Below are positions 36,240 through 46,621 of a stretch of DNA of 64,000 bases, piece by piece; position 1 is the first letter of the stretch; each line of letters begins with the position of its first letter. The DNA is from Parastagonospora avenae f. sp. tritici 18332-5 (lineage: Eukaryota > Ascomycota > Dothideomycetes > Pleosporales > Phaeosphaeriaceae). The position numbers and the translations under genes were made by a program. The DNA is taken from NCBI GenBank assembly GCA_022559985.1, contig JAFJTR010000004.1, positions 434,001 through 498,000 on the forward strand. The letters are read 5' to 3'. The notes beneath the pieces are model-generated. The model had not been told where the DNA came from and searched no databases. It worked only from the letters and a program-made list of their open reading frames with translations.

Positions 36240-37891
36240 AAATGTGGTAGTGGTACAGGCACAGGGTATATTGCTGGAACGAGAAACGCAAAAGAAGAAA
36301 TTGAAGTGCGAAAAAACGCAGGGAAAAGTAATAGACGGTCCTTTTCACCTTCACCTGACGCAGGACATGGTGCGGTGAAGCGTGGTACACTCTAAGAATC
36401 GTGCAGCAATGACGTGTGTGACAAGACCATATAATAGGAACAAGAGAATATACACGGCAGACGGCCAGGGAGTAGCGAACAGTACAATCAGAAGCAGCGG
36501 TCTAGTTTTACAGGAGTGACACGCGGGAGGCAGTCGCCGCACTCAAGCCATGCAAGCACACATATCGTAGGGCTGAGGAGAGAGCTAGCGTCGCAGGAAG
36601 GCACAGAGGATGCAGGACGCGAAAATGAAACGCACACGTGGGAGAGGGCAGGGTATATAGCAAAAAGAAACGGCGTCTAGGAAGCCGGCGGATTGCTCAC
36701 CTCCATAATCTGTCCGTAGCAGCTGTCTTTGCGGCGCACTGGCCTGCGGTAGTGAAATGTCTTGGGCCGCACGCGCCGTGCCCTAGCCCAACCAAATGCC
36801 GTCCGACGCAAATTTGGACCCGAGCGATCAAAAAAGCCTCGCTATTTCCCTCGGATTGTCGCTGGCAAGCATGCAACGATGACACTTCTGGCGGTCAGTG
36901 CTGCCAGCAGGGCTTCGGGAAGCTCGAAGGAAGCACAAAGGCGCATTCGACAAGCCGAGAGCTAGCGACGGTTGCAGGGATTTTCCCTACCGGTATGCGC
37001 CCGGTGAATGGTTGGGTGCCGAAGCGTCCAACAGAGAGCACGAGTCGCTGCAGGATTCGAGGTCTCGTCGGGGCGATAGTGGCACGGTGTCGACCATCTA
37101 GAAAGGCGGATGCGTATGCGGTCGAAGAAAGCGTCACTCTCTGTCGCGTGCGTCCTACCTTCGCTTAGGCCAGAAGATCTTCAGGCACCATCCTTCGGGC
37201 TTCAGCCATCACCTCACCACAACCAACGTCAACTTCACCAAGACTGCCAATGGGAGTCACTGCGTCAAATGAGCGGAGGCGGTCTCCGTCAGCCAGAGCC
37301 TCCCTGACTCACGTCTACATGGAGAGCACATGGGAGGCTGGCTTAGTACTACGCGGATATGGCTCCACGTCCCGGGTCTCCTAACACCTTGTCGTACGTC
37401 ATACCGGAGTCGCACAAAAGCTGCTATCAGGACTGTCGTGACCATCGTGCCGGCGCATTTCCCAGGAGATTGTTACAGATGACAGCTGCAAGAACGCAAG
37501 GATGCCTATCTTCGTCCGCCCTACCTAGGTACGTAACACGAATATGATATTCGGAATCAGTCTTGCTCCTGAGTTCAATCAAAGAAGGCGTTTGGCCTTG
37601 CATGCTTAGCACTTGAAACCACTTGAATTGGAGAAGCTTCCTGCTGACATAGCCACCATGTCCGATCACAAAACGAATGCAAGACTGATGGTATCACCAA
37701 TGATAGCAACGCCAAGTCTGAGCTGCGCCACCTTGCTGCCCATGTGCTCAGCTTACTGAGCCTGCAACGCCTGTAATAGCTACATTGTCATATCGCATGT
37801 CTAATAAAACCGGCAGATGGAACGATACACTTTCGCGACTCACATCAGCTTGCACCACGCTCGGTCGAGATATTGAACCTTCAGTAGCCAC
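36240..37891. other. Intergenic, boundary of the accessory island
   Basis: 1.65 kb between divergent GTR2 and the first HET gene. Open frames (for example 36638-37168 plus) are not gene-like. No repeats or element ends found. Confidence 0.5.
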
Positions 37892-39382
37892 ATGGACCAG
37901 TCGGAAGTCGACGCGATCCAGAGGCCGGCCTTCGCATACGATCAATTGGAACGCCCCGAAAATTCCATTCGCCTACTGGAAGTTCTTCCGGTTTTTGAGC
38001 ATGGCCTGGTTCACGTGGAACTTCGCGAGTACACAGAAAAGGAAAAAGTCCAGTATCGATGTTTGTCTTATGTGTGGGGCTCGCCGACCGGCAAGAAACA
38101 CGAGATCGTGTTGAACGACTGCAAATTCATCGTGCACAACAATCTCTATCTTTTTTTACAAAAAGCAAGTCTCCGTTTTCCGCGCACTCTTTTATGGATC
38201 GATGCCGTCTCTATCAACCAAGATGATGCCACAGAAAAAGGAAAACAGGTCACTCGCATGGCAGATATTTACAGTGGTGCAATCGAGACTCTGGTATGGC
38301 TCGGGGATAAGCCAGATCTCAATACCGCACTTTTTCTGATAAACCATTCTCACGAAACGCCTGCAGTGCGAGATATTCTGCATCCGCTTGTGCAACTTCA
38401 TAGTGATCCATACTGGAGTCGTGCCTGGATCGTCCAGGAGATTGTTCGTTCGAAGAGATCAATTGTCCACACTATTGAAGAACACGCCCCCTGGGAACGC
38501 ATAGTAGTGGTTATGAGATCTTGTGGCTTTGCTGAGCACACGTTACATGCGATCATGCCTCTCAACCCCGTATCCTACTTCGACATGTGGCAAGACTATC
38601 ATGAGATACAACCCGATGGGGACAAGCAAGGCCTTCGCTGGATATGGGACGTGATGTATCCACTTTACGATGCACAATGTACAGACCACCGAGATCGCAT
38701 CTACGGTGTCATCTCTTTGGTCGAAGGAGGCAAAGACTTTGAAGTCAAGTACATGGAGCCAGCTATTAAACTCTTTTGGAGGGCTGGAAGTTACTTCGGT
38801 GCCTGGGCGCAACCAGCACTGATTGAGATACTACGTCGAGCATTGCGTCTTGAGAAAAGCGATCTAGCCAGCAGTCTCGAGAGCCATATGGAAGATGACC
38901 TGACCGTGCCACTCAATGGTACAGTCATCCGAGCTCAAACCTCCGCCCTAGACGCAGTCGTACGGTGTGATGATACGGCTTGCAATCGGTACAAAGCGTT
39001 GGGCCAAATACCGTGCTCGCACCATGACATTTTGTTGTGTACGAGAACACTTAACAGCTCACGATATTGCTCGAGCTTCGCATGCGTACACATCCTGCTC
39101 TGCCCAGTGGTAAATTCCACTAATGGCGCCTTCGAAATAACACTTCTTGCTGGTGCACGATTTACTCATCGCGGCGTCTTCAGAAAAAGGCTCGCTTCAA
39201 CGGCGTTACAACAGTATGCAGCAGAAGGCTGGCAGGAAATGTCCGACTGGCGTGAATTCGAGGATAGCATTAAAGGAAGAGCTCTGGAGGGTCAGTGGAG
39301 ACTGCAAATTCCAGCAGCACTGGCTATTGAACTGGGCAAGTGCGATACAACGCTCTATAGCCAAGTCGATCTTCCGAGTTGA
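37892..39382 (+). CDS. HET-domain protein 1
   Basis: An intronless gene of 496 aa. The HET domain occupies about residues 30-190 with its three classic blocks. The first is YRCLSYVWGSPTGKK, the second LLWIDAVSINQDDATEKGKQVTRMADIY plus AIETLVWLGD, and the third PYWSRAWIVQEIV. Downstream come DHRDRIYGVISL, also typical, and a C-terminal half with many Cys and His residues (RCDDTACN, IPCSHHDILLC, SSFACVHILLC). That half has no repeats or nucleotide-binding site. HET domains trigger cell death after non-self fusion in filamentous ascomycetes. Whether this gene does so is not shown. It converges with the second HET gene 600 bp away. Confidence 0.92.
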   Translation: MDQSEVDAIQRPAFAYDQLERPENSIRLLEVLPVFEHGLVHVELREYTEKEKVQYRCLSYVWGSPTGKKHEIVLNDCKFIVHNNLYLFLQKASLRFPRTLLWIDAVSINQDDATEKGKQVTRMADIYSGAIETLVWLGDKPDLNTALFLINHSHETPAVRDILHPLVQLHSDPYWSRAWIVQEIVRSKRSIVHTIEEHAPWERIVVVMRSCGFAEHTLHAIMPLNPVSYFDMWQDYHEIQPDGDKQGLRWIWDVMYPLYDAQCTDHRDRIYGVISLVEGGKDFEVKYMEPAIKLFWRAGSYFGAWAQPALIEILRRALRLEKSDLASSLESHMEDDLTVPLNGTVIRAQTSALDAVVRCDDTACNRYKALGQIPCSHHDILLCTRTLNSSRYCSSFACVHILLCPVVNSTNGAFEITLLAGARFTHRGVFRKRLASTALQQYAAEGWQEMSDWREFEDSIKGRALEGQWRLQIPAALAIELGKCDTTLYSQVDLPS

Positions 39383-39982
39383 TACAGTGTTACATGTTCA
39401 TCTCATGAGTACATCCGATGGACCTCGGGAATGCTTTTTCTGAGTCCGCTCGGAATTACTCCGCGGCAGGCCGAACATGAGACATTTAACACGTTCGTGG
39501 CGGATGAATGACGAAACTGAGCGTACAACAGCACAACACCGCAGAGCGATCGATCTTTTTCCAATGCCAATAAGCAGTATTAGTCTCATACACACTCAAA
39601 CGGATCAAGTACGTATGGCAATACATGTTTGGTGGACTAAAAGTGGGGCGGATGTGCTCGTACACAGCCGCCGATGCACAATTTCGACATCACACGTCAA
39701 CAACATATACAATCTGACTCAGCCAACCTTTCACATTCGACCATAGGACGATGAGAACAACGCATCCCGTTTGCTCTGCATCATTTAAGCATCGTACCGG
39801 AGGGTTAGTAGTTAAGTGGGTGACCATTAGCGAATCTCCTCTGTTGAATGTTTTTGTTGCTTCATTTTGTTGCTCTTGCCTGGGTGCGATACCCCTACCG
39901 CAAATGACGTTGATTCTATGCGGTGTTTTTTTGTGTAGGTCGATGCCTTGTGTCTTCCCATCGCTGCCTGATTATCTCACGC
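39383..39982. other. Intergenic between convergent HET genes
   Basis: 600 bp of 3' flanks. No gene or repeat supported. Confidence 0.6.
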
Positions 39983-41956
39983 CTAGGCTAACTCGAAGAC
40001 ATATTTCTTGCTTCCTCCGTCTTTCCAAATCTGAACTGCTTCTCCATTCATCAAGCCTGACACATAACACTCTCCAACAAACCTGAATCCATCACCTACA
40101 GGCCGAAGAACGTAGGGAACCCTACCACCAAACAAGATTCCGATTACGTCGCCCTCCTTCATCCCATCAGGTCCAACGCCCATCAACCCATTTTTGGTCA
40201 CGAAGAACCGCCTATTGACGCAGGCCTGCACAAAGACCTCATGGAAGCGCCCTGGATCCGAACGCTTTGGCATTAAATATTTCAGGCGAAGAGACCAGGA
40301 TGTATGGAGAGATAATTGCGCATGCTGTGCAAACCATTGCAGAGCGTCTTCTTGGAAGCTAGGTTTTGTACTGAAGCCAGTGACCAGCGTCTGTATGAAA
40401 GTGCTTATGATGCTTTCATCCATAATTGAGTCCGATGTGTGCAAAGACTGCGAGAGTTTCCATGCCATTCTCGCGAAGTCGACTTCTTCCTTGTACGTCA
40501 CGTAACCAAAGCCGTAGCTAGCAAGTTTGTCACCGTAGGCTGTGATTACATCCGCCTCAATTCCTTGTAGTGATATTGTATTAGGATTTTCACTGATGCT
40601 AACCTGGAGTGACTGCTCTCCGCTTGCATTGTATGTGCTGGTACCCTGCATCATTGACAATATGTTTGAGGCTTTGTCCTGGCGCCAGTCAGGAACCCAT
40701 GAAGGCCAGTCTGGCTCTAGCGACTTTCCCACGTGAGAAAGTACACCAAGCTGTCCGTGCACGATGATGAGAAATTTGGCGATGTCGCGATAGACCTCCG
40801 CGACGGTTTTGGCCTCGCTGTAATCCGGCTCTAGCAGTTGATGAAGGCCATTCTGTTCCATATATGCTAATTCTTCGGCTATACCAAAAGTCGCATACAC
40901 TTTATCTTTGGGATTTGTGGCTTGCCTATTGCGAAACTCGGATAGCAGATCCAGGAGCGGAATCCTATGGTCAGGCCAAGAGCACAAAGTCCATGCGGAG
41001 ACAGTCCTAGAGACTGGTAAGAAGTGCTGTTGATCTCGCATCTGATATCTCAAAACTGATGGCATTGCATAGCCTTCAGACTGGAACCAAACTGCTGCTT
41101 CGCCGATAGCTGCCCACTCAATCTCCCAATCGCCAATTAGCACTGTTGCTTTGCTCGCGAGTACTGCCTCTTGGACTACCCAAACTCTTTCGAACCAAGT
41201 ATTAGTGAAGAATTGGCGTATGATCTCCCACTCTGGAGTATCAGAACTCGGGAAACCGTACACCGCATTCCGGTGAACTGAGTCTTCAACGGGCCTGAGT
41301 GATGCCAATCTGTGTTTTGGTCCTCTAGCGTTACGCAGTGCCTGCGCGATGTATGAGAGCGAGATGGGGATTCGGCCGTATACACCAATATGGGCACCAT
41401 TCCTAAGTACTGTCTTCTGAACAAAGTCTAACGGTTCTCGATCTTCGTTGCCGAGCCATATGCTGACGTTGGAGGCTCGTGCATATATCTTGCCCATCAT
41501 CTTGACTTGATTCGCTCTCTCGTTGTTATCATCCTGATTAATACAAAGTGCGTCCACCCACAGCAAGAATACCTCATCCTCAATATCATCTTGATCACTC
41601 TCTTGTCGATTTCTTGCGAATCCATTCCATGCATTTCTATCCGAACGCAATGGGTGGTCTTCAGGCCAGCGGAGAACCGATCGCCATCCTGGGTAGCGTC
41701 GCAGATGTTTCAGTGCGTCGGCCAGTTGCTTTGTAACATTTATCTGAACGCCGCTACAGATTATAGGATTTGCACTAGTTTCTTTGCCCCAGACGTATGA
41801 GAGCGCAGTGTATGGAGGTGATTCAGCAAGATCGGCTATGGTGACGAACGCGCATTCGATGGGTTCAGTTGGAAACCCGGGTTTGATGCAGAGGAGACGG
41901 ATAGAAGTTTTGTCAAGTGGCTGATAAAGGCGCTGTGTGATATCGAAAGGTGCCAT
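39983..41956 (-). CDS. HET-domain protein 2
   Basis: An intronless gene of 657 aa starting MAPFDITQRLYQPLDKTSIRLL. The HET domain shows YTALSYVWGKE, LLWVDALCINQDDNNERANQVKMMGKIY, SVSIWLG-type text (NVSIWLGNED) and TWFERVWVVQEAVLA. Mid-protein text such as RNRQATNPKDKVYATFGIA and the C-terminal block MGVGPDGMKEGDVIGILFGGRVPYVLRPVGDGFRFVGECYVSGLM is the standard tail of large HET proteins. No other domain, no signal peptide, no membrane helix. It shares a 415-bp divergent promoter region with the membrane protein gene at 42372, a layout that suggests co-regulation. Confidence 0.94.
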   Translation of the reverse strand: MAPFDITQRLYQPLDKTSIRLLCIKPGFPTEPIECAFVTIADLAESPPYTALSYVWGKETSANPIICSGVQINVTKQLADALKHLRRYPGWRSVLRWPEDHPLRSDRNAWNGFARNRQESDQDDIEDEVFLLWVDALCINQDDNNERANQVKMMGKIYARASNVSIWLGNEDREPLDFVQKTVLRNGAHIGVYGRIPISLSYIAQALRNARGPKHRLASLRPVEDSVHRNAVYGFPSSDTPEWEIIRQFFTNTWFERVWVVQEAVLASKATVLIGDWEIEWAAIGEAAVWFQSEGYAMPSVLRYQMRDQQHFLPVSRTVSAWTLCSWPDHRIPLLDLLSEFRNRQATNPKDKVYATFGIAEELAYMEQNGLHQLLEPDYSEAKTVAEVYRDIAKFLIIVHGQLGVLSHVGKSLEPDWPSWVPDWRQDKASNILSMMQGTSTYNASGEQSLQVSISENPNTISLQGIEADVITAYGDKLASYGFGYVTYKEEVDFARMAWKLSQSLHTSDSIMDESIISTFIQTLVTGFSTKPSFQEDALQWFAQHAQLSLHTSWSLRLKYLMPKRSDPGRFHEVFVQACVNRRFFVTKNGLMGVGPDGMKEGDVIGILFGGRVPYVLRPVGDGFRFVGECYVSGLMNGEAVQIWKDGGSKKYVFELA

Positions 41957-42371
41957 CGCAACATCTACACGTCCGGGGAATGACGACGGGATTGAACAAG
42001 CAGGATAGAGGGACTGTACATAACAAGCGCATGTATAGATTTTTATTAAGTCTGTGAACTCGGTATAACCGAGTCGAATAATGAGATTATAGGACTGGTG
42101 AACATGTGTTGATCAATGTCGAAGCTGAAGTTCTTCTAAGCGGCTGTGTCAGCCTGCAGCCAAACAGGAACGCACCCTTGTCGCATACCGACGTCATTTG
42201 ATTACATGCGTATTGCGTGTCACAGTGGCTGTGTCTCTTATATAGGCTACTGTACAGCCTGCACAGTTTATTGTAAAATATCTTAATCTCGCATTGTGCG
42301 TCCGTGGTTGCATCCACATCTATTTCAAGGGTTGGGACAAACAACCCTCGTCACCATCATTTGGGTACACA
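41957..42371. promoter_or_regulatory. Divergent promoter region, HET gene 2 / membrane protein
   Basis: 415 bp between two start codons on opposite strands. It must contain both promoters; no specific operator was recognised. Confidence 0.5.
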
Positions 42372-43331
42372 ATGGGTATCTGGGATAATCTAAAGTCTGA
42401 CTTGAGATTAAGAAATTTTGGTAGGCATTCTCCTCATTATCGAAATGCTTGTGAATGTCAGGATGCTAACAAAGATTAGCAATCTACGGACAATGGTAAC
42501 TCACTACTTGCGCTGCTATAGTTCACATGTCCTAACCAAAGTTAGGTTCTCTGTAACTGCAGCAATTATGCTCTTCTTCCCAGTAGTTCTCGGGCTATGT
42601 CTTTTCATGGTTGTAATCATGGATAGCGATCGACATTCCGACTTGATATCCACCCTCTCTATCATGATCGATATCGGGCCCATGAACCTGTAAGTATAAC
42701 TACAGGCACAAGCTGTGCATATTATTGACCATCACTTAACAGTCTGTTGCCTATAGTGCCACTTGCACTAGAGCTTCCACAATACATTCACCCAAAATCG
42801 TTGCTCTTAGTATCAACAGCGTCGTGGATAATAGCGTTGCTACGCCATTTACGAGAAGCGTTCTTCTATTCACCCTTATACAGGCCAGATCGCCTGGACT
42901 TTGTGAAAGCGTGCTTTGACGCTATCTTCAACGGCGCTCTCTCCAGTGCTGTAGTGTCCCTCATGCGCAGGCTAAATCGCCCAAGCCTCCCCAGCTTGGG
43001 AACAAAACTTGGAGTTAACCTTCTTTATTTCGCATTTCTATTCTATCCGGCATTTTCTTCCGCTTTTGCCTATGCGATACGAGATCACTGTATCAATGTA
43101 GTACGTGGCTGGCTAGTCTCGTGGGCCTCATTCACCTGTTTCATCGTCATGGGCATGTTTGGCATTGCAGCTTTGCTTTACGGTAGTGCCATGGCAAGGC
43201 GGCACCCGATGGTTTCCAGCAGTTTGCTTGGAGGAACAGGTGTTGAGGCTATGGTCCTAACATTGCCAAGGTGGGGACAATCACACGAATCCGTTGGAGA
43301 TGAGGCTGGTGAGGGTGCCATAAGGCTGTAG
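42372..43331 (+). CDS. Small multi-span membrane protein beside the HET gene, family unknown
   Basis: Exons 42372-42420, 42480-42495 (16 nt), 42546-42689 and 42743-43331 give 265 aa. All acceptors are well formed and two introns carry perfect CTAAC branch sites (ATGCTAAC, TCCTAAC). Helices are predicted at about residues 23-47, 60-80, 88-105, 158-182 and 192-218, with one more possible at 123-145, so five or six spans. The loop between helices 3 and 4 and the C-tail (residues 220-265) are hydrophilic. There is no signal peptide. I do not recognise the family and no catalytic motif is visible. Its head-to-head position with a HET gene hints at a functional pair. Confidence 0.68.
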
Positions 43332-44919
43332 ACGATACTTGAGAGGTTTTTGCCTTTGTGTATAGATCGTGAGACCACACAATCTTCTTAGATCCCTTAG
43401 TCAGCTGAGCTGTCTCATTTTGACAGCATCCTGTGGCATCATAGTATTTCTCTAAACATTGGTATCAAAGACTTTCCCGGTGATTATCAACGGCTTCGCT
43501 TGGAGACTACTGTCCACATGCTAGAGAACTAGTCATGCAGCTATAGCTTCTCCGCCCTTTGTCTGTGTTGAGCGTATTGTACGGATCAAACTGTGGAACG
43601 CCGCGGCACTCAGTGAGGATACTGCTTTGGAACTATATTTACCGCGTAATCTTTTCGGGTAGGGAAGCCACTGCTTCTACGTACCCTAGTATCCGGAGCT
43701 AGCCAGATGGCCGTACGTTCTACAGCGGTATAGCCTTACACTATCATCGCTACCTGATGGTCTTGCTCGACGGTATCTGCCCGGTTGATACATAGCGCAT
43801 CTACCGATCTTGTTTGCTCTACAGCATGCAGACGGAGATTGCGCCGAATCGCATCGGTACTAGCAGTTGCTGGGACTGTTTGACCGTTGTACAAGATACT
43901 GCACACTATCTGGTCGTTGCCGCAGACTTATGGCACGGCCTCGTCTGCTGGACAATCTTCGCGGGCTGCATTATGCAAGGTGCATTCGAGATGAACTCTT
44001 ACACCCGAGCGGAGAGAGTCGTAAGATAACGGGAATGTATTTCCGATGGCAACACACCTTTCTCCTTGTACCGATATGATATGGCGACGATTCATTGTTT
44101 GAAATCTGAAATATCAGTTTAAAGATAATCCTCTGCGATGTCGTCCAGAGATTTTATAAATAATTAAAGCCTGCCCAGGCTAGCTTATTATTCGTGAACA
44201 CCGGATTATGCTCCTCCATGTTCATGACACTACTTTGTGGCTTTTCTGAGAATACGAGTATGTTGAGTCAATAACGTTGACCGATCAGCTGGCTACGAAC
44301 TGAGATGCAGCAATTCGGAGCGTTAGATATGCCTGCCAGGGATTTCATTCACACTTACGTAAAGCATATCCTTGCTGTGTACTTTCATTGTGATGTTACC
44401 AATGTCTTGCGATTTTGTTCGTGGCCAAAGCCCGCTTTGCCAGCACTTTGCGGCCGCCATTTTGTAACGTAAATGCTTCCCTGGATTTCTTTTAGATGTA
44501 CAACAGGTAGGTCTATTATCAAGTCTAGTGCAAGTTGTAGCCAATAAATTGCCGATTATGCTGTGTCACAGGTAAGGTCTTGATATATGTATCTGCTGAT
44601 TAAAAGCATTGCATGCATGACAACCTATCAGCGATAGGATGGTGGCGTCAACAGCTAGCCAACACAGCTTTGCAATACAATAGCACCAATCGGCTGATTC
44701 AAAGTTATCGCCATGCATTTCACGAGCGAGAACAATTGAACAGGTGCAGGCCTGCATGCAATGTATAGTAGCTTGATGGGACATGAGTGTCTGGCCCCGC
44801 AGCAGACCGGGTATGGGAAGTTCGAGTTCGATGAAGAATGCTGGTATATCTAGCTCCCATGAGACGCCGAAAAGTCTTTGATCAGAAGCAGTCTTGACTT
44901 TTGGTCTGCCGCAGTAGCA
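43332..44919. other. Intergenic inside the accessory island
   Basis: 1.6 kb, AT-richer than the housekeeping flanks. No open frame with gene-like traits and no repeat unit recognised. Confidence 0.5.
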
Positions 44920-46218
44920 ATGCCTCACGCTGTTACTATCGAGCCGACACCACGAGAGGCTGTGCTCCTCAATCACACCCTTGATATAACTCCAATCGAC
45001 TCGCCACTGTTTGCTCTACCCAAAGCAGCCAAACGAGGTCTTCAATCATACATCCCAATTACGGCTGTTCCGTATGGCCGCCACGTTGCGGAATGGCAAG
45101 CTGAGTTCCATGGAATTCAGGACCAAAACCCGGCCTACCAAACCCAGCCACTGATTGAGCCCATTCGTCAAGATGCGGCAACCTTGGTTGCAATATTCTA
45201 CCCTGACAACGAACCGGAGAGCACCATGCGCCGCCCCAACAGCGTTTACATAGATCGCATCAAGCGGCTATCAGCCTTGAACGAGCAAGTCATCATTTAC
45301 GCACCACCATCCATCTCCGAAACAATTCGCGCTCTGCGTAACGACGAGCACTGGCATGTGATCGACGAATATGAGTCTGTATGGGACTTCCCAAACAACA
45401 TTCACCAACAGCACAACTTCACTCATATTCAGCCTCGCATCTTCGCTGCATTCGATCGTAAGCCCGGCAAGCTTGGATGGGAGCCAGAAGACTGCTATAA
45501 CCATCCGCACCGCAGCGCCGTATACAACGCCAAAGCATACATTACTTACGACGCCGTTATGCGTAACCCCTTTGGCTCCGAGCAGTGGATGTACGTCGAC
45601 GCCGGCGTGTTCGGCGAGTACGGGCCCAAGGATGAAGACGGCGAATACTGGACCAAGATTCTTTCCCACAAGCTTTCGACCGAGAAGTTCAATCGCAGCA
45701 TCAGTCTAAGTCGCGATACGGGCGTCGTGATTGGCGAGTACATGCAGTCGCTTGCGTTCGGGATCAAAGACATCAACCACGCGGCATGGACCGATCCCAA
45801 GAAGTCGTGGATGTGCCAACACTTTATCGCTGGGAATTGGGTGGGCAGTTCTCTGGGCATGCTTAATTACGCGGTGCGTTTCATGCAGACGGTCGACGAT
45901 ATGGATGCGAACAACATGTACACTGCGCGCGAGGAGTTTGTCATTCCTCAGGTCATGATTAGGTACCCGAATACCATCTTCTCCATTCCTTGGAAAGAGA
46001 TGGAGTGGGGCAAGTGGGAGCATCCGATCAAGGCTGCTTACTCTTCGTTTGGCGGACCGGAGAGCGTTCCTACAATTGGCGATCCGATCGAAGTGGTCAT
46101 TTGCAAGGGATACAAACAGCGTAGGGGGTATCTTCGTGGTAGTGGTATGTATGACTGGCCATGGTTCAAGAGGAAGAGTGTCTTTGGGGCTAGATATCAC
46201 GGCTCCAGATATTATTGA
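44920..46218 (+). CDS. HtrL/YibB-like protein
   Basis: An intronless gene of 432 aa. I take the ATG at 44920 (MPHAVTIEPTPREAV); an upstream in-frame start at 44878 adds an unlikely stretch. The order of motifs resembles HtrL/YibB proteins: TLVAIFYPD...RRPNSVYIDRIKRLSALNEQVIIYAPP, then HIQPRIFAAFD, SAVYNAKAYITYDAVMRNPFGSEQWMYVDAGVFG and a C-terminal WKEMEWGKW...SFGGPESVP. YVDAG is the metal-like motif of the fold, comparable to the DxD of glycosyltransferases. Proteins of this fold are thought to act on polysaccharides, but the substrate is unknown. There is no signal peptide or membrane helix. Confidence 0.55.
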   Translation: MPHAVTIEPTPREAVLLNHTLDITPIDSPLFALPKAAKRGLQSYIPITAVPYGRHVAEWQAEFHGIQDQNPAYQTQPLIEPIRQDAATLVAIFYPDNEPESTMRRPNSVYIDRIKRLSALNEQVIIYAPPSISETIRALRNDEHWHVIDEYESVWDFPNNIHQQHNFTHIQPRIFAAFDRKPGKLGWEPEDCYNHPHRSAVYNAKAYITYDAVMRNPFGSEQWMYVDAGVFGEYGPKDEDGEYWTKILSHKLSTEKFNRSISLSRDTGVVIGEYMQSLAFGIKDINHAAWTDPKKSWMCQHFIAGNWVGSSLGMLNYAVRFMQTVDDMDANNMYTAREEFVIPQVMIRYPNTIFSIPWKEMEWGKWEHPIKAAYSSFGGPESVPTIGDPIEVVICKGYKQRRGYLRGSGMYDWPWFKRKSVFGARYHGSRYY

Positions 46219-46621
46219 ATCTGCCGTCACGACGAACGACATTCCCGTATTATATTTACTTCTATGCTGAGCTATCAAGTCGAACAACTTAAAACCGTCT
46301 GCAATGTACTCTTTGCGTTATCACTCCATGCTCGTCTTTGGCCTCACTTCACTTTTGAAGTTTTCGTGATTTTATCCAGGTTGTTCTTTAGAAGGTATCG
46401 TGTCTAAGTAAGTAACGAACAGCCAGTCGAGCCTCCTGTCACCAACGCACCAGTTTCATGTACCTACCCGTTCGTCACAAGAATGTCACTGATCCCGAAA
46501 AAGACTTCAACCCGCTGAATTGTTGTAAGTCTCTAGCAGTCCTGTAACCCGGCTGAACTTTCACATCGTCCGCCATCTGCACACCAAGGCGGAAGAATTC
46601 GAAACCATTCAACGAGTCCGA
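46219..46621. other. Intergenic between convergent genes
   Basis: 400 bp of 3' flanks of the HtrL-like gene and the broken membrane-protein gene. Nothing else seen. Confidence 0.55.

Noticed and set aside
36638..37168. Open frame of 176 codons between GTR2 and the HET gene
   Set aside because: No domain and a start without context; the other strand is as open.
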